DNA from: JAYWFX01 sp043778575
GTDB taxonomy: Bacteria; Patescibacteriota; JACMRA01
Length of the DNA stretch: 20,521 nucleotides
Reading direction: 5' to 3'
Assembly: GCA_043778575.1 (NCBI GenBank)
Contig: JAYWFX010000069.1
Span: 1-20,521 of the forward strand
This document shows positions 1 through 5,977 of the stretch, in pieces (position 1 is the stretch's first letter; every line of letters starts with the position of its first letter). A program made the translations under genes and the position numbers. The notes under the pieces were generated by a model, which saw nothing but the letters and a program-made list of their open reading frames with translations, had not been told where the DNA came from and did no database searches.

Positions 1-1
1 A

Positions 2-307
2 GTGCTTGATCGCTCAGTCAACCGATACTATTTGCCGAGTGTAAAAAAACCTTTTTCCTCATTCGATGACGCTCAAAAATCCGCTGTAGAGGATGAAAAG
101 CCGTTTCAAAGAGCTGATGACACAGATATAGACGGGATCACTAAACGCTACAAGCTCCTATACTCCGATCAATTCGCCAAAATAATCAGCATTTATCAAC
201 TCATAGCTAGTTCTTTGGTTCTTACTCTCGACGCCAGCCAGCCAGTAGAGGACGTAACTCAGGAAATAATCGAATATCTCAAAAAATTCTTTGGATTCAG
301 TGTCTAA
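2..307 (+). CDS. dnaE: Probable upstream fragment of DNA polymerase III alpha subunit, cut by the window edge and ending at a frameshift
   Basis: This frame is open from the left edge, so the fragment is 5'-partial; the GTG at position 2 need not be a start. On its own the fragment has no strong family signature. The link to dnaE is mostly positional. It ends one frame away from a clear DnaE C-terminus, and its last residues (EIIEYLKK) join smoothly to the following frame if one base is removed from the A6 run at 281-286. The joint then reads YLKNSLDSVS, which resembles the usual LIKxGALDSLG segment of DnaE just after the helix-hairpin-helix region. The segment around DGITKRYKLL and AKIIS could be a diverged version of that DNA-binding region. 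Alternatively it is an unrelated short reading frame. Confidence 0.5.
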   Translation: MLDRSVNRYYLPSVKKPFSSFDDAQKSAVEDEKPFQRADDTDIDGITKRYKLLYSDQFAKIISIYQLIASSLVLTLDASQPVEDVTQEIIEYLKKFFGFSV

Positions 308-1307
308 TTATCTCACAACTCGTTCGTTTTTAGCTCAAAATGTGGATACTATCCTCGAGGGGCTGATAGCTGCCAGAACTATGAAAAAAAATGACACAGA
401 TGATTTATTTGCCGATCCAGATGAAAGTGTCACTCAGCTAAATATACACTGGAGAAGATCAAAAAGCACATTTACAAAGCGTGAGATTTTGGCTGCTGAG
501 CGTGAAAGTTTAGGGATCTACGTATCAGGGAGTCCGCTGAGTGATTATGAAGCGTTGATTGATTGGTGCAAGATGGCTACCGCCCGAGATGATATTTTTT
601 TGGTCATCATCGACAAGATCAAAAAGATTTTTACAAAAAGTGGAGTCATGATGTTTGCCCTCCAACTAACCACCTCAGGATTAGATGTAGAGGGTGTTAT
701 CTTTCCTAAAAAAGCCCTAGGACTCTCACCAGTATTGGTTGAAAAGGATTTGTTTTGGGTGCGAGGTACGATCCAGCAACCAAAGAAAAAACCTGCAAAA
801 TCCGAATCAGTCGATGAAGAAACCCAGATGGATGCAGAAAAAGAGTCGGGCGAGGGGTTAAAAGAATACGAAGAACTGCCCAAGCTAATCATTGAACATA
901 TCGTGCCGTTTGAGTCTGGTATACTGCCAGTGTTTGAAGGTGATGAAAAAAGTTCATTAGCTATGAATAGAAAAGACATGATTAGTGGTTTGAATTGGAT
1001 TCAATTAAAGTCTGAACCCCAAAATTATGAACTGATTATTTTAGAAAATAGAAACCAAAAATCCAAACAAAACAATTTCTCAGGTACCCATAATAATCTA
1101 CAAAACATCCTTCGCACGATTTACTTGCCAAAGTCGCTCGGTGTAGATGTGCTGAGAGAGGTGAAAACACAATTACAATCTAGGATTGCCGATGGGCTAG
1201 TAGAAGTCCAAGTTCAAGTAGAAACAAACGAGGGTTTTAAACCAACCAAGACTACATTTTGGGTTTCACCAGACGTGTATAACCTCTACAAACAACATCC
1301 CTTTTAA
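291..1307 (+). CDS. dnaE: DNA polymerase III alpha subunit, C-terminal part (frameshifted from the upstream fragment)
   Basis: This encodes the C-terminal third of the replicative polymerase of the bacterial holoenzyme. Around residues 66-90 the sequence REILAAERESLGIYVSG followed by SPL matches the DnaE signature ER-x-LG-Y-x-SGHPL, with Ser in place of the usual His. Residues ~105-165 fit the OB-fold (KSGVMMFALQLT, then VEGVIFPK). Residues ~275-335 match the C-terminal domain of DnaE (TIYLPKSLG, then FWVSP). The first codon of this frame is TTG, but frame 3 is closed by stops at 255 and 267, so this is unlikely to be an independent gene. The TTG lies where DnaE reads ALDS. A one-base deletion in the A6 run at 281-286 would join it to the upstream frame. 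The polymerase active site and PHP domain would lie outside the window. Family call is firm; whether the gene is intact is not. Confidence 0.85.
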   Translation: MDSVSNYLTTRSFLAQNVDTILEGLIAARTMKKNDTDDLFADPDESVTQLNIHWRRSKSTFTKREILAAERESLGIYVSGSPLSDYEALIDWCKMATARDDIFLVIIDKIKKIFTKSGVMMFALQLTTSGLDVEGVIFPKKALGLSPVLVEKDLFWVRGTIQQPKKKPAKSESVDEETQMDAEKESGEGLKEYEELPKLIIEHIVPFESGILPVFEGDEKSSLAMNRKDMISGLNWIQLKSEPQNYELIILENRNQKSKQNNFSGTHNNLQNILRTIYLPKSLGVDVLREVKTQLQSRIADGLVEVQVQVETNEGFKPTKTTFWVSPDVYNLYKQHPF

Positions 1308-1317
1308 TATTATATTT

Positions 1318-1770
1318 ATGAAAATATTGATTATTTATTCCACAATTGGCGGCAATACAGAGCTCGCTGTCAAAAAAGCCGAGGAGTGTTTTTTAGTAAA
1401 GAATTGTAAGGTGGAGATTAGGCGTGTTGATGTGACTGATCCATCTCAGATGTCTGAGTTTTCTGCGGTGATTTTAGCTAGCCCCACATACGGCCAAGGG
1501 ACAGTCGAAGATCATTTTATACCATTTCTCAAGGCAATGCAAAAAGTTGATGTCTCTCAAATCCCATTTGCTGTTATTGGGCTAGGCGACACTAAATACT
1601 ATCCTGAGTATCTGACAGAATCAGCTGGGATTTTGGAGGAGGCAGTGCGTAAATCTGGAGCTAAAACCATCGTGCCCTCACTTCGAATCGGTATGCCCCC
1701 ACTCAAATTCATTAATCGCCTCGTTCCGAACTGGGTAGATAAAATCATAACCCAGTTGACACAACAATAG
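1318..1770 (+). CDS. Flavodoxin-like FMN protein
   Basis: This is a short-chain flavodoxin of 150 residues, a soluble FMN-binding electron carrier. The N-terminal strand MKILIIYS is followed by the phosphate-binding loop STIGGNTE (8-15). The 50s loop SPTYGQG (55-61) and the 90s loop GLGDTKYY (88-95) are the two FMN isoalloxazine contacts of the family. The C-terminus carries a longer tail (PPLKFINRLVP and on) than minimal flavodoxins. The start is the first ATG, 10 bp after the dnaE stop, so the gene is probably cotranscribed with dnaE. No Shine-Dalgarno is present; the sequence before ATG is A/T-only (ATATTATATTT). The redox partner cannot be told from the context. Confidence 0.9.
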   Translation: MKILIIYSTIGGNTELAVKKAEECFLVKNCKVEIRRVDVTDPSQMSEFSAVILASPTYGQGTVEDHFIPFLKAMQKVDVSQIPFAVIGLGDTKYYPEYLTESAGILEEAVRKSGAKTIVPSLRIGMPPLKFINRLVPNWVDKIITQLTQQ

Positions 1771-1810
1771 AGCTAATGTCTATTTTCTGATTGATTAAAT
1801 CACCTGAGAC

Positions 1811-1838
1811 TATATTAGCAACTTTATATTAGCAACCT
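1811..1838 (+). repeat. Tandem 14-bp direct repeat upstream of the ftsH promoter
   Basis: TATATTAGCAAC occurs twice with a period of exactly 14 bp (1811-1822 and 1825-1836). The pair ends 10 bp upstream of the candidate -35 box of ftsH. The period is near one and a third helical turns. It could be a regulator binding site, or a chance duplication. No regulator is identifiable. Confidence 0.55.
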
Positions 1839-1848
1839 TGCGTGCCAC

Positions 1849-1877
1849 TTGACAACTATTGCCTGAAAAACTACTTT
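1849..1877 (+). promoter_or_regulatory. Candidate sigma-70-type promoter of ftsH
   Basis: A perfect TTGACA lies at 1849-1854, followed after 17 bp by TACTTT (1872-1877), a weak -10. A transcript starting about 7 bp later would leave a leader of only ~8 bases before the ATG at 1892. This agrees with the absence of a Shine-Dalgarno sequence there. Confidence 0.5.
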
Positions 1878-1891
1878 CTTATTCATAATCT

Positions 1892-3850
1892 ATGAACTCT
1901 TCACAACCTACTCCAGACCCAAAAAATAAAAACAATCGCAAGACTATTACAAACGTCCTGTATTTAGTTGTGTTGGTCGTAGTGTTGGTTGCTGTAGTAA
2001 CATACTCGGGTGGAAAGCCAAACACCGAGGAAGTTGTCAAAAGCAAGAACCAATACTCTGAGCTGATTGGAAACATAAAAAGTGGTAAAGTCAGCGAACT
2101 AGAGGTGTCCGAAAACAAAGATAAAATCACCGCAAAACTCTACAAAAACACCGAAAACAAGAATCGAGAAGATGTGGAGACAAAGACTTTTCCATCACTA
2201 TATTCACTTGATGAGCGCACTTCTGTACTTGAGAATCTAAACAATGCTCTCGGGGACAAAAAAATCGACATTGGTAGTGCCTCGGATACAGGAAAAATAG
2301 TCTACAGCCAAAAAGAAAAGCCTTGGTTTGAAAAACTCACTGATAGCTGGCTATTTCAAAATCTATTCTTCTTTTTCTTGATTCTTGGGGTGGGGGCGTT
2401 TCTCGTCAAAAAAATTGGTGATACAAACAATCGAACTATTTCATTTGGTAATAGTCGAGCCAAGACATATGATGATCAAGACAACAAAGATAAAATCACC
2501 TTTGGCGATGTAGCCGGAAACGAAGAGGCAAAGCAAGAGCTTACTGAGGTGGTAGACTTTCTGAAACGCCCAGAAGAGTATGTAAAAATGGGTGCTAAAA
2601 TTCCTAGGGGTGTACTCCTTATTGGATCACCTGGAAACGGAAAGACGCTGATGGCGAAAGCTATTGCTGGAGAGGCAGACGTACCATTTTTATATGTTTC
2701 TGGTAGCGAGTTTGTCGAGATGTTTGTCGGTGTAGGAGCTGGTCGTGTCCGTGATCTCTTTAGAAAAGCTAAGAAGAAAGCCCCGTGTGTGATATTTATC
2801 GATGAAATTGATGCTGTCGGTCGTCAGCGTGGTGCAGGACTTGGTGGTGGAAATGACGAGCGAGAACAAACCCTCAATCAGATTTTAGTAGAAATGGATG
2901 GTTTTGAGTCAAATACCTACGTGATTTTGATAGGTGCCACGAATCGCCCTGATGTATTAGATCCAGCACTGCTCAGACCGGGTCGTTTTGATAGGCAAGT
3001 AGTTGTGACAGCACCAGATAAAAAAGAACGAGAACAGATTCTGGCAGTCCACGCAAAAAATAAAAAAATGGCCAAGGATGCTGATTTGTCTGTAATCGCC
3101 AAGCGAACTGCTGGGTTTTCTGGTGCGGATCTCATGAACGTCCTCAACGAAGCTGCTATTTTGACCGTTCGAGAAAAAAAATCAGAGATTACCAATGATA
3201 CTCTTCGTGAGGCAATTGAAAAAGTAATCCTCGGTCCATCTCTCAAAAGCAAAGTGATTACCGAAGATCAAAAAAAGTTGACAGCCTTTCATGAAGCTGG
3301 TCACGCACTCGTACAAACAGTCATGCCTAAAGCTAGCAAAGTTCAAAAGATTACTATCATTCCACGTGGTCGCGCCGCTGGATACACGTTTGCTGACAAC
3401 GGTGACAACGATCCTATGACCCGATCAAAAAGCCAATTTATGGCTGATATCACATCTCTTTTTGGTGGTTATGTCACAGAGGAGATAGTGTTTGGCGAGG
3501 TCAGTACTGGTGCCTCAAACGACCTTTCAAAAGCTACTGAAACGGCTCGGAATATGGTCACTAGATATGGCATGAGTGATATCGGGCCAATCTCCTTTGA
3601 AAAAGACAAGGGTATGACGTTTCTCGGTAGAGATATGGTGGAAAACAAACACTATAGTGAGGCTACAGCACGCCAAGTAGATATCGAAGTAGAAAAAATT
3701 CTGCACCTGTGCCACGAAAACTGCAAGAAAATCGTGAATACCTACAGATACTATTTAGACAAAATTGCTGAAACCCTGTTAGAAAAAGAAACCCTTGAGT
3801 TTGAAGAGTTTAGCCTACTAGTCAAAGATATCATGAATGTAGGTGCATAG
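1892..3850 (+). CDS. ftsH: ATP-dependent zinc metalloprotease FtsH
   Basis: This is the membrane-anchored AAA+ protease that degrades misfolded membrane proteins and selected cytosolic regulators, working as a hexamer. The 652 residues cover the full family layout. TM1 is at ~22-38 and an extracytoplasmic domain at ~40-150. TM2 is at ~153-172. The AAA module follows, with Walker A GSPGNGKT (245-252), pore loop MFVG (277-280), Walker B VIFIDEID (300-307) and second region of homology (GATNRPDVLDPALLRPGRFD, 348-367). The peptidase has zinc site HEAGH (467-471) and a later Asp in TGASNDLSKAT (D544). Walker A departs from the usual GPPGTGKT at two positions, but the Lys and Thr are kept. There is no SD before the ATG; its own promoter lies just upstream. 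Convergent with pgl. Confidence 0.97.
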   Translation: MNSSQPTPDPKNKNNRKTITNVLYLVVLVVVLVAVVTYSGGKPNTEEVVKSKNQYSELIGNIKSGKVSELEVSENKDKITAKLYKNTENKNREDVETKTFPSLYSLDERTSVLENLNNALGDKKIDIGSASDTGKIVYSQKEKPWFEKLTDSWLFQNLFFFFLILGVGAFLVKKIGDTNNRTISFGNSRAKTYDDQDNKDKITFGDVAGNEEAKQELTEVVDFLKRPEEYVKMGAKIPRGVLLIGSPGNGKTLMAKAIAGEADVPFLYVSGSEFVEMFVGVGAGRVRDLFRKAKKKAPCVIFIDEIDAVGRQRGAGLGGGNDEREQTLNQILVEMDGFESNTYVILIGATNRPDVLDPALLRPGRFDRQVVVTAPDKKEREQILAVHAKNKKMAKDADLSVIAKRTAGFSGADLMNVLNEAAILTVREKKSEITNDTLREAIEKVILGPSLKSKVITEDQKKLTAFHEAGHALVQTVMPKASKVQKITIIPRGRAAGYTFADNGDNDPMTRSKSQFMADITSLFGGYVTEEIVFGEVSTGASNDLSKATETARNMVTRYGMSDIGPISFEKDKGMTFLGRDMVENKHYSEATARQVDIEVEKILHLCHENCKKIVNTYRYYLDKIAETLLEKETLEFEEFSLLVKDIMNVGA

Positions 3851-3876
3851 AGCTGTGGTGAAATATCGCCCTACCA

Positions 3877-4572
3877 CTAAATACTCTGAAAGATAGTTAC
3901 TTTTGGGTGAGCCAACAAAAACTTTGCAGGAAAATCCTGTGGATTCAGATCGTTTTCTAGCATATCTACCAACACATTAGATTTCTCCTGACCAGTTAAA
4001 AATATCATTATTTCTCGACTGTCTAAAATGGTTTCTAGTGTTAGGCTAATTCTTTGTGATACATCCATATAGCTAGGTGCGGTTGTGGATACAGTTCTTT
4101 GATCACTGTGCTTGAAATCACCCTGTGGAAATAGCGATGCAAAATGCCCATCATAACCAATCCCGAGCATGACTATATCAAACAGTGGCTCCTCGAGCTC
4201 ATCAATAATATCGTTGTAGTGACTGATACTTTCATTGATAGGTAGTGATGTGTTTATGAAATATACTTCTTTGCAGTACGGCAACACAGGATTTAGAGCT
4301 TCTTTGATATGAGTCTGATTGAGTAGCTCGGTGTCTGTGGTGTGTCGTTCGTCTGTCTGGTAGAGTTCTATGTGATCCCAATGCAGGTGCGGCTGTTGAG
4401 CTAGTTTCTGGTAAATTGGTAGGGGTGTTCCTCCTCCGCACAGTGCTATTCTGCAGGTATTGTAGTCACCGATGACATCCTCTATGGTTGTAGCTATTAT
4501 GTCAGTTGCTTGGATATATAGTTGGTGTTTGTCTTCAAAATCAATAATTCGTGGTTTAAATATATCTGCCAT
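3877..4572 (-). CDS. pgl: 6-phosphogluconolactonase (DevB/Pgl family)
   Basis: The enzyme hydrolyses 6-phosphogluconolactone in the oxidative pentose phosphate pathway. Motifs typical of the family are visible: CGGGTPLPIY (45-54), TDER (73-76), GIGYDGHFASLFP (137-149, with the conserved DGH), RISLT and GQEKSNVL near the end. Length (231 residues) is normal for the family. I chose the ATG at 4572 (MADIFKPRII) because a start there gives the usual short lead before the first conserved block. An in-frame TTG at 4611 would add 13 residues, and neither start has a well-placed SD. The gene is tail to tail with ftsH, 26 bp apart. No glucose-6-phosphate dehydrogenase or 6-phosphogluconate dehydrogenase is in the window, so the rest of the pathway cannot be judged here. 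Confidence 0.9.
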   Translation of the reverse strand: MADIFKPRIIDFEDKHQLYIQATDIIATTIEDVIGDYNTCRIALCGGGTPLPIYQKLAQQPHLHWDHIELYQTDERHTTDTELLNQTHIKEALNPVLPYCKEVYFINTSLPINESISHYNDIIDELEEPLFDIVMLGIGYDGHFASLFPQGDFKHSDQRTVSTTAPSYMDVSQRISLTLETILDSREIMIFLTGQEKSNVLVDMLENDLNPQDFPAKFLLAHPKVTIFQSI

Positions 4573-4611
4573 AACCTGATTGAGAAAGGTTCTAGTCGAG
4601 TTGTCAATCAA

Positions 4612-5095
4612 ATCACCACTTTGCTAAAAATAACAATATTTGGACAAAAAATAGACCCCGAATTATGGGGAATGTGATATACTACATGAGTATTATACTG
4701 TACAAGATGTGGTGAAAAGTTTAAGTTGTAGTGTTTAGTCTAACACGATAAGCGGTTGAGAGTGTTCGCTTTCGCGGGTGTCAAATTCTGAGCTAGTTCC
4801 GCTGATTCAAAGCATACTGAAATGGCAAGATTATTGCAAACACTGAGTGAATTGAGAGTATTTCGTATCATAATATGAAATTGTGAGGTTTGTAAAAATT
4901 TGAGTGTGCTAGCTACTCGCATATAGAGATAAAAAATTCGAGAGAATCTGTCAAGCAGAAATTACGATTTTACTATTGCACAAACAATAAAAATATGCTT
5001 TATTAGACTTAGTTGAATAGATTTGAGCTAAAAACTCTACAATCCTTTCGACAGATTTACAGTTAGACTATCTTACATATAAACCAAACGGAATA
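4612..5095. other. Gene-poor intergenic stretch upstream of pgl
   Basis: I see no convincing gene in these ~480 bp. The only reading frame of any size (60 codons, minus strand, 4740-4922) has no recognisable domain and no SD. Small inverted repeats are present: ATACT/AGTAT with a 5-nt gap (4679-4693), CCCC/GGGG with a 7-nt gap near 4656-4670, and GTGTT/AACAC near 4731-4746. TATACT hexamers occur at 4678-4683 and 4694-4699 but lack a matching -35. The stretch could hold the pgl promoter or a small RNA. Neither can be established by eye. Confidence 0.4.
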
Positions 5096-5121
5096 TGTGT
5101 AGTAGGCAGATAAATGAATTT
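5096..5121 (+). repeat. Left terminal inverted repeat
   Basis: It begins TGTGTAGTAGGCAG and is the partner of 5914-5939 on the opposite strand (22/26 identical). The bases just outside (ACATAT near 5076-5081) can pair with ATATGT at the element edge, giving a terminal hairpin. Confidence 0.65.
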
Positions 5122-5172
5122 AAAAAATAAACCAGTGTTTTGTCAAACCCCCGTAAATTTATCCCTACCTAA

Positions 5173-5298
5173 GGGCAATATAAAAACACTATTCTCCCTA
5201 TCTAGGGAGTACCGACAAAGTCGGGGAGGGTAGTTGTGGAACTCTCAATCACACTAAACTACCCCGTTGCTCTGCAACAGCCCCTAGATAGGGGCAAA
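5173..5298 (+). repeat. Multi-palindrome repeat, left copy
   Basis: Five stems can be drawn. CTCCCTA/TAGGGAG is at 5194-5209 and CCGAC/GTCGG around AAA at 5212-5224. GGGTAGTT (5228-5235) pairs with AACTACCC (5257-5264) across a 21-nt loop. GTTGC/GCAAC is at 5266-5278 and CCCCTA/TAGGGG at 5281-5294. The two halves are themselves imperfect inverted copies of one another. The copy is preceded by a degenerate half unit at ~5149-5175. The final stem ends 25 bp before the DUF559 start codon, so the structure may affect expression of that gene. Confidence 0.85.
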
Positions 5299-5319
5299 AA
5301 AATCGAGGTAACTTTATAT

Positions 5320-5718
5320 ATGGCAATTATAACTTCTAAATTCAAAAAATTAGAATATAATACCAAACTCACCTCTCGCTCAAATCAAATGTCTCGACAG
5401 ATGACAAAAGCAGAACAAGTGATTTGGTTCAATTTACTTTCAAAGAAACAGCTAGGAGGATTTAAATTTACGAAACAAAAAATTATTCATAATTACATAG
5501 TAGATTTTTATTGCTCAGAGTTACTTTTAGTTATCGAAATTGATGGTGAAAGTCATAATGAAAAACAAGAGTATGATAAACAGAGAGTTGAATTTCTCAA
5601 ATCAATAGGACTCGACGTCGTGTCATTTACAAACGATGATGTTATTCACAATTTAGAAGGAGTTAGAGAAAAACTATTGAGTATTCTCCCAACTACTACC
5701 CCAGTCAGCCAAAGCTGA
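5320..5718 (+). CDS. DUF559 domain protein, Vsr-like PD-(D/E)XK endonuclease
   Basis: This small soluble protein (132 residues) belongs to the DUF559 family, related in fold to very-short-patch-repair and other restriction-like endonucleases. The conserved blocks are MTKAEQVIWFNLLSKKQLGG, then FKFTKQKIIHNYIVDFYC, then LLLVIEIDGESHN and YDKQRVEFLKSIGLDVVSF. The Asp of IVDF and the E-x-D of VIEIDG fit the PD-(D/E)XK metal site. The ATG at 5320 is chosen because GAGGT (5305-5309) sits ~10 bp upstream. A longer frame back to a GTG at 5236 would start inside the palindromic repeat. The last residues (TTTPVSQS) and the TGA stop are encoded by the next repeat unit. The biochemical role of DUF559 proteins is not well established; a role in moving or repairing this element is inference. 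Confidence 0.88.
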   Translation: MAIITSKFKKLEYNTKLTSRSNQMSRQMTKAEQVIWFNLLSKKQLGGFKFTKQKIIHNYIVDFYCSELLLVIEIDGESHNEKQEYDKQRVEFLKSIGLDVVSFTNDDVIHNLEGVREKLLSILPTTTPVSQS

Positions 5719-5855
5719 CAGCCCCTAGATAGGGGCAATATAAAAACAGCATTCTCCCTATCTAGGGAGTACCGACAAAGTCGGGGAGGGTAGTTGTGGA
5801 ACTCCAACCTATAAACTACCCCGTTGCCCCGCAACAGCCCCTAGATAGGGGCAAA
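5691..5855 (+). repeat. Multi-palindrome repeat, right copy with an extra half unit
   Basis: A half unit comes first: GTCAGC/GCTGAC (5704-5719) then CCCCTA/TAGGGG (5722-5735), overlapping the end of the DUF559 gene. A full copy follows, with CTCCCTA/TAGGGAG (5754-5769), CCGAC/GTCGG (5772-5784), GGGTAGTT (5788-5795) paired to AACTACCC (5814-5821), GTTGC/GCAAC (5823-5835) and CCCCTA/TAGGGG (5838-5851). From 5733 to 5804 it differs from the left copy (5173-5244) at only about two or three positions. In the GTTGC/GCAAC hairpin the loop changes from TCT to CCC while the stem is kept. Confidence 0.85.
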
Positions 5856-5868
5856 CAAAACTCTCATT

Positions 5869-5885
5869 CTCCCTTACGAAGGGAG
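5869..5885 (+). repeat. Degenerate half unit of the palindromic repeat
   Basis: CTCCCTT and AAGGGAG pair around a 3-nt loop ACG. The sequence after it (to about 5909) aligns loosely with the CCGAC/GTCGG and GGGTAGTT part of the intact unit but the stems are lost. Confidence 0.6.
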
Positions 5886-5913
5886 TGTAAAACATAGTTT
5901 GACGAGGGTTACT

Positions 5914-5952
5914 GAATCCATTTACCTGCCTGCTACACAAACGTAGCGCAGG
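5914..5952 (-). repeat. Right terminal inverted repeat and adjoining hairpin
   Basis: Bases 5914-5939 are the partner of 5096-5121. The end of the repeat also folds with the neighbouring sequence: CCTGC (5925-5929) plus GCTAC (5932-5936) pair with GTAGC (5943-5947) plus GCAGG (5948-5952), leaving a 2-nt bulge and a 6-nt loop. The hairpin lies 25 bp upstream of the next gene and would be in its leader. Confidence 0.6.
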
Positions 5953-5977
5953 ATTTAATCCTACTCTGAGGAATATT

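Larger units (their letters stand above)
5096..5939. mobile_element. Putative compact mobile element: terminal inverted repeats, multi-palindrome repeats and a DUF559 nuclease gene
   Basis: The ends form an imperfect terminal inverted repeat: 5096-5121 matches the reverse complement of 5914-5939 at 22 of 26 bases. Further in, both ends share GTCAAAC (5142-5148; reverse complement at 5897-5903) and then a CCCT/AGGG-type palindrome. Inside lie two near-identical copies of a ~125-bp palindromic repeat flanking one gene, a DUF559-family nuclease. Order from left: degenerate half unit, full repeat, gene, half unit, full repeat, degenerate half unit. No clear target-site duplication is visible. There is no transposase, so mobility would depend on the DUF559 protein, on a trans-acting enzyme, or on recombination. 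Mobility is inferred from the architecture only. Confidence 0.6.

Noticed and set aside
545..979. 144-codon minus-strand frame opposite dnaE
   Set aside because: It lies fully within the dnaE C-terminal coding region, which has clear homology; the opposite frame has none.
3855..3877. GTGGT/ACCAC hairpin between ftsH and pgl as a shared terminator
   Set aside because: The stem is only 5 bp with a 13-nt loop and no T-run on either strand.
4740..4922. A 60-codon minus-strand reading frame
   Set aside because: No domain, no SD, and no supporting neighbour; its length is within what chance gives in AT-rich intergenic DNA.
5236..5319. Upstream extension of the DUF559 gene from a GTG
   Set aside because: It would be encoded by the palindromic repeat itself; the ATG at 5320 has a good SD and gives the normal family N-terminus.
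5149..5885. Possible CRISPR array in the repeated region
   Set aside because: The repeats are multi-stem palindromes in varying arrangement with no regular 25-40 bp spacers, and no cas gene is present.
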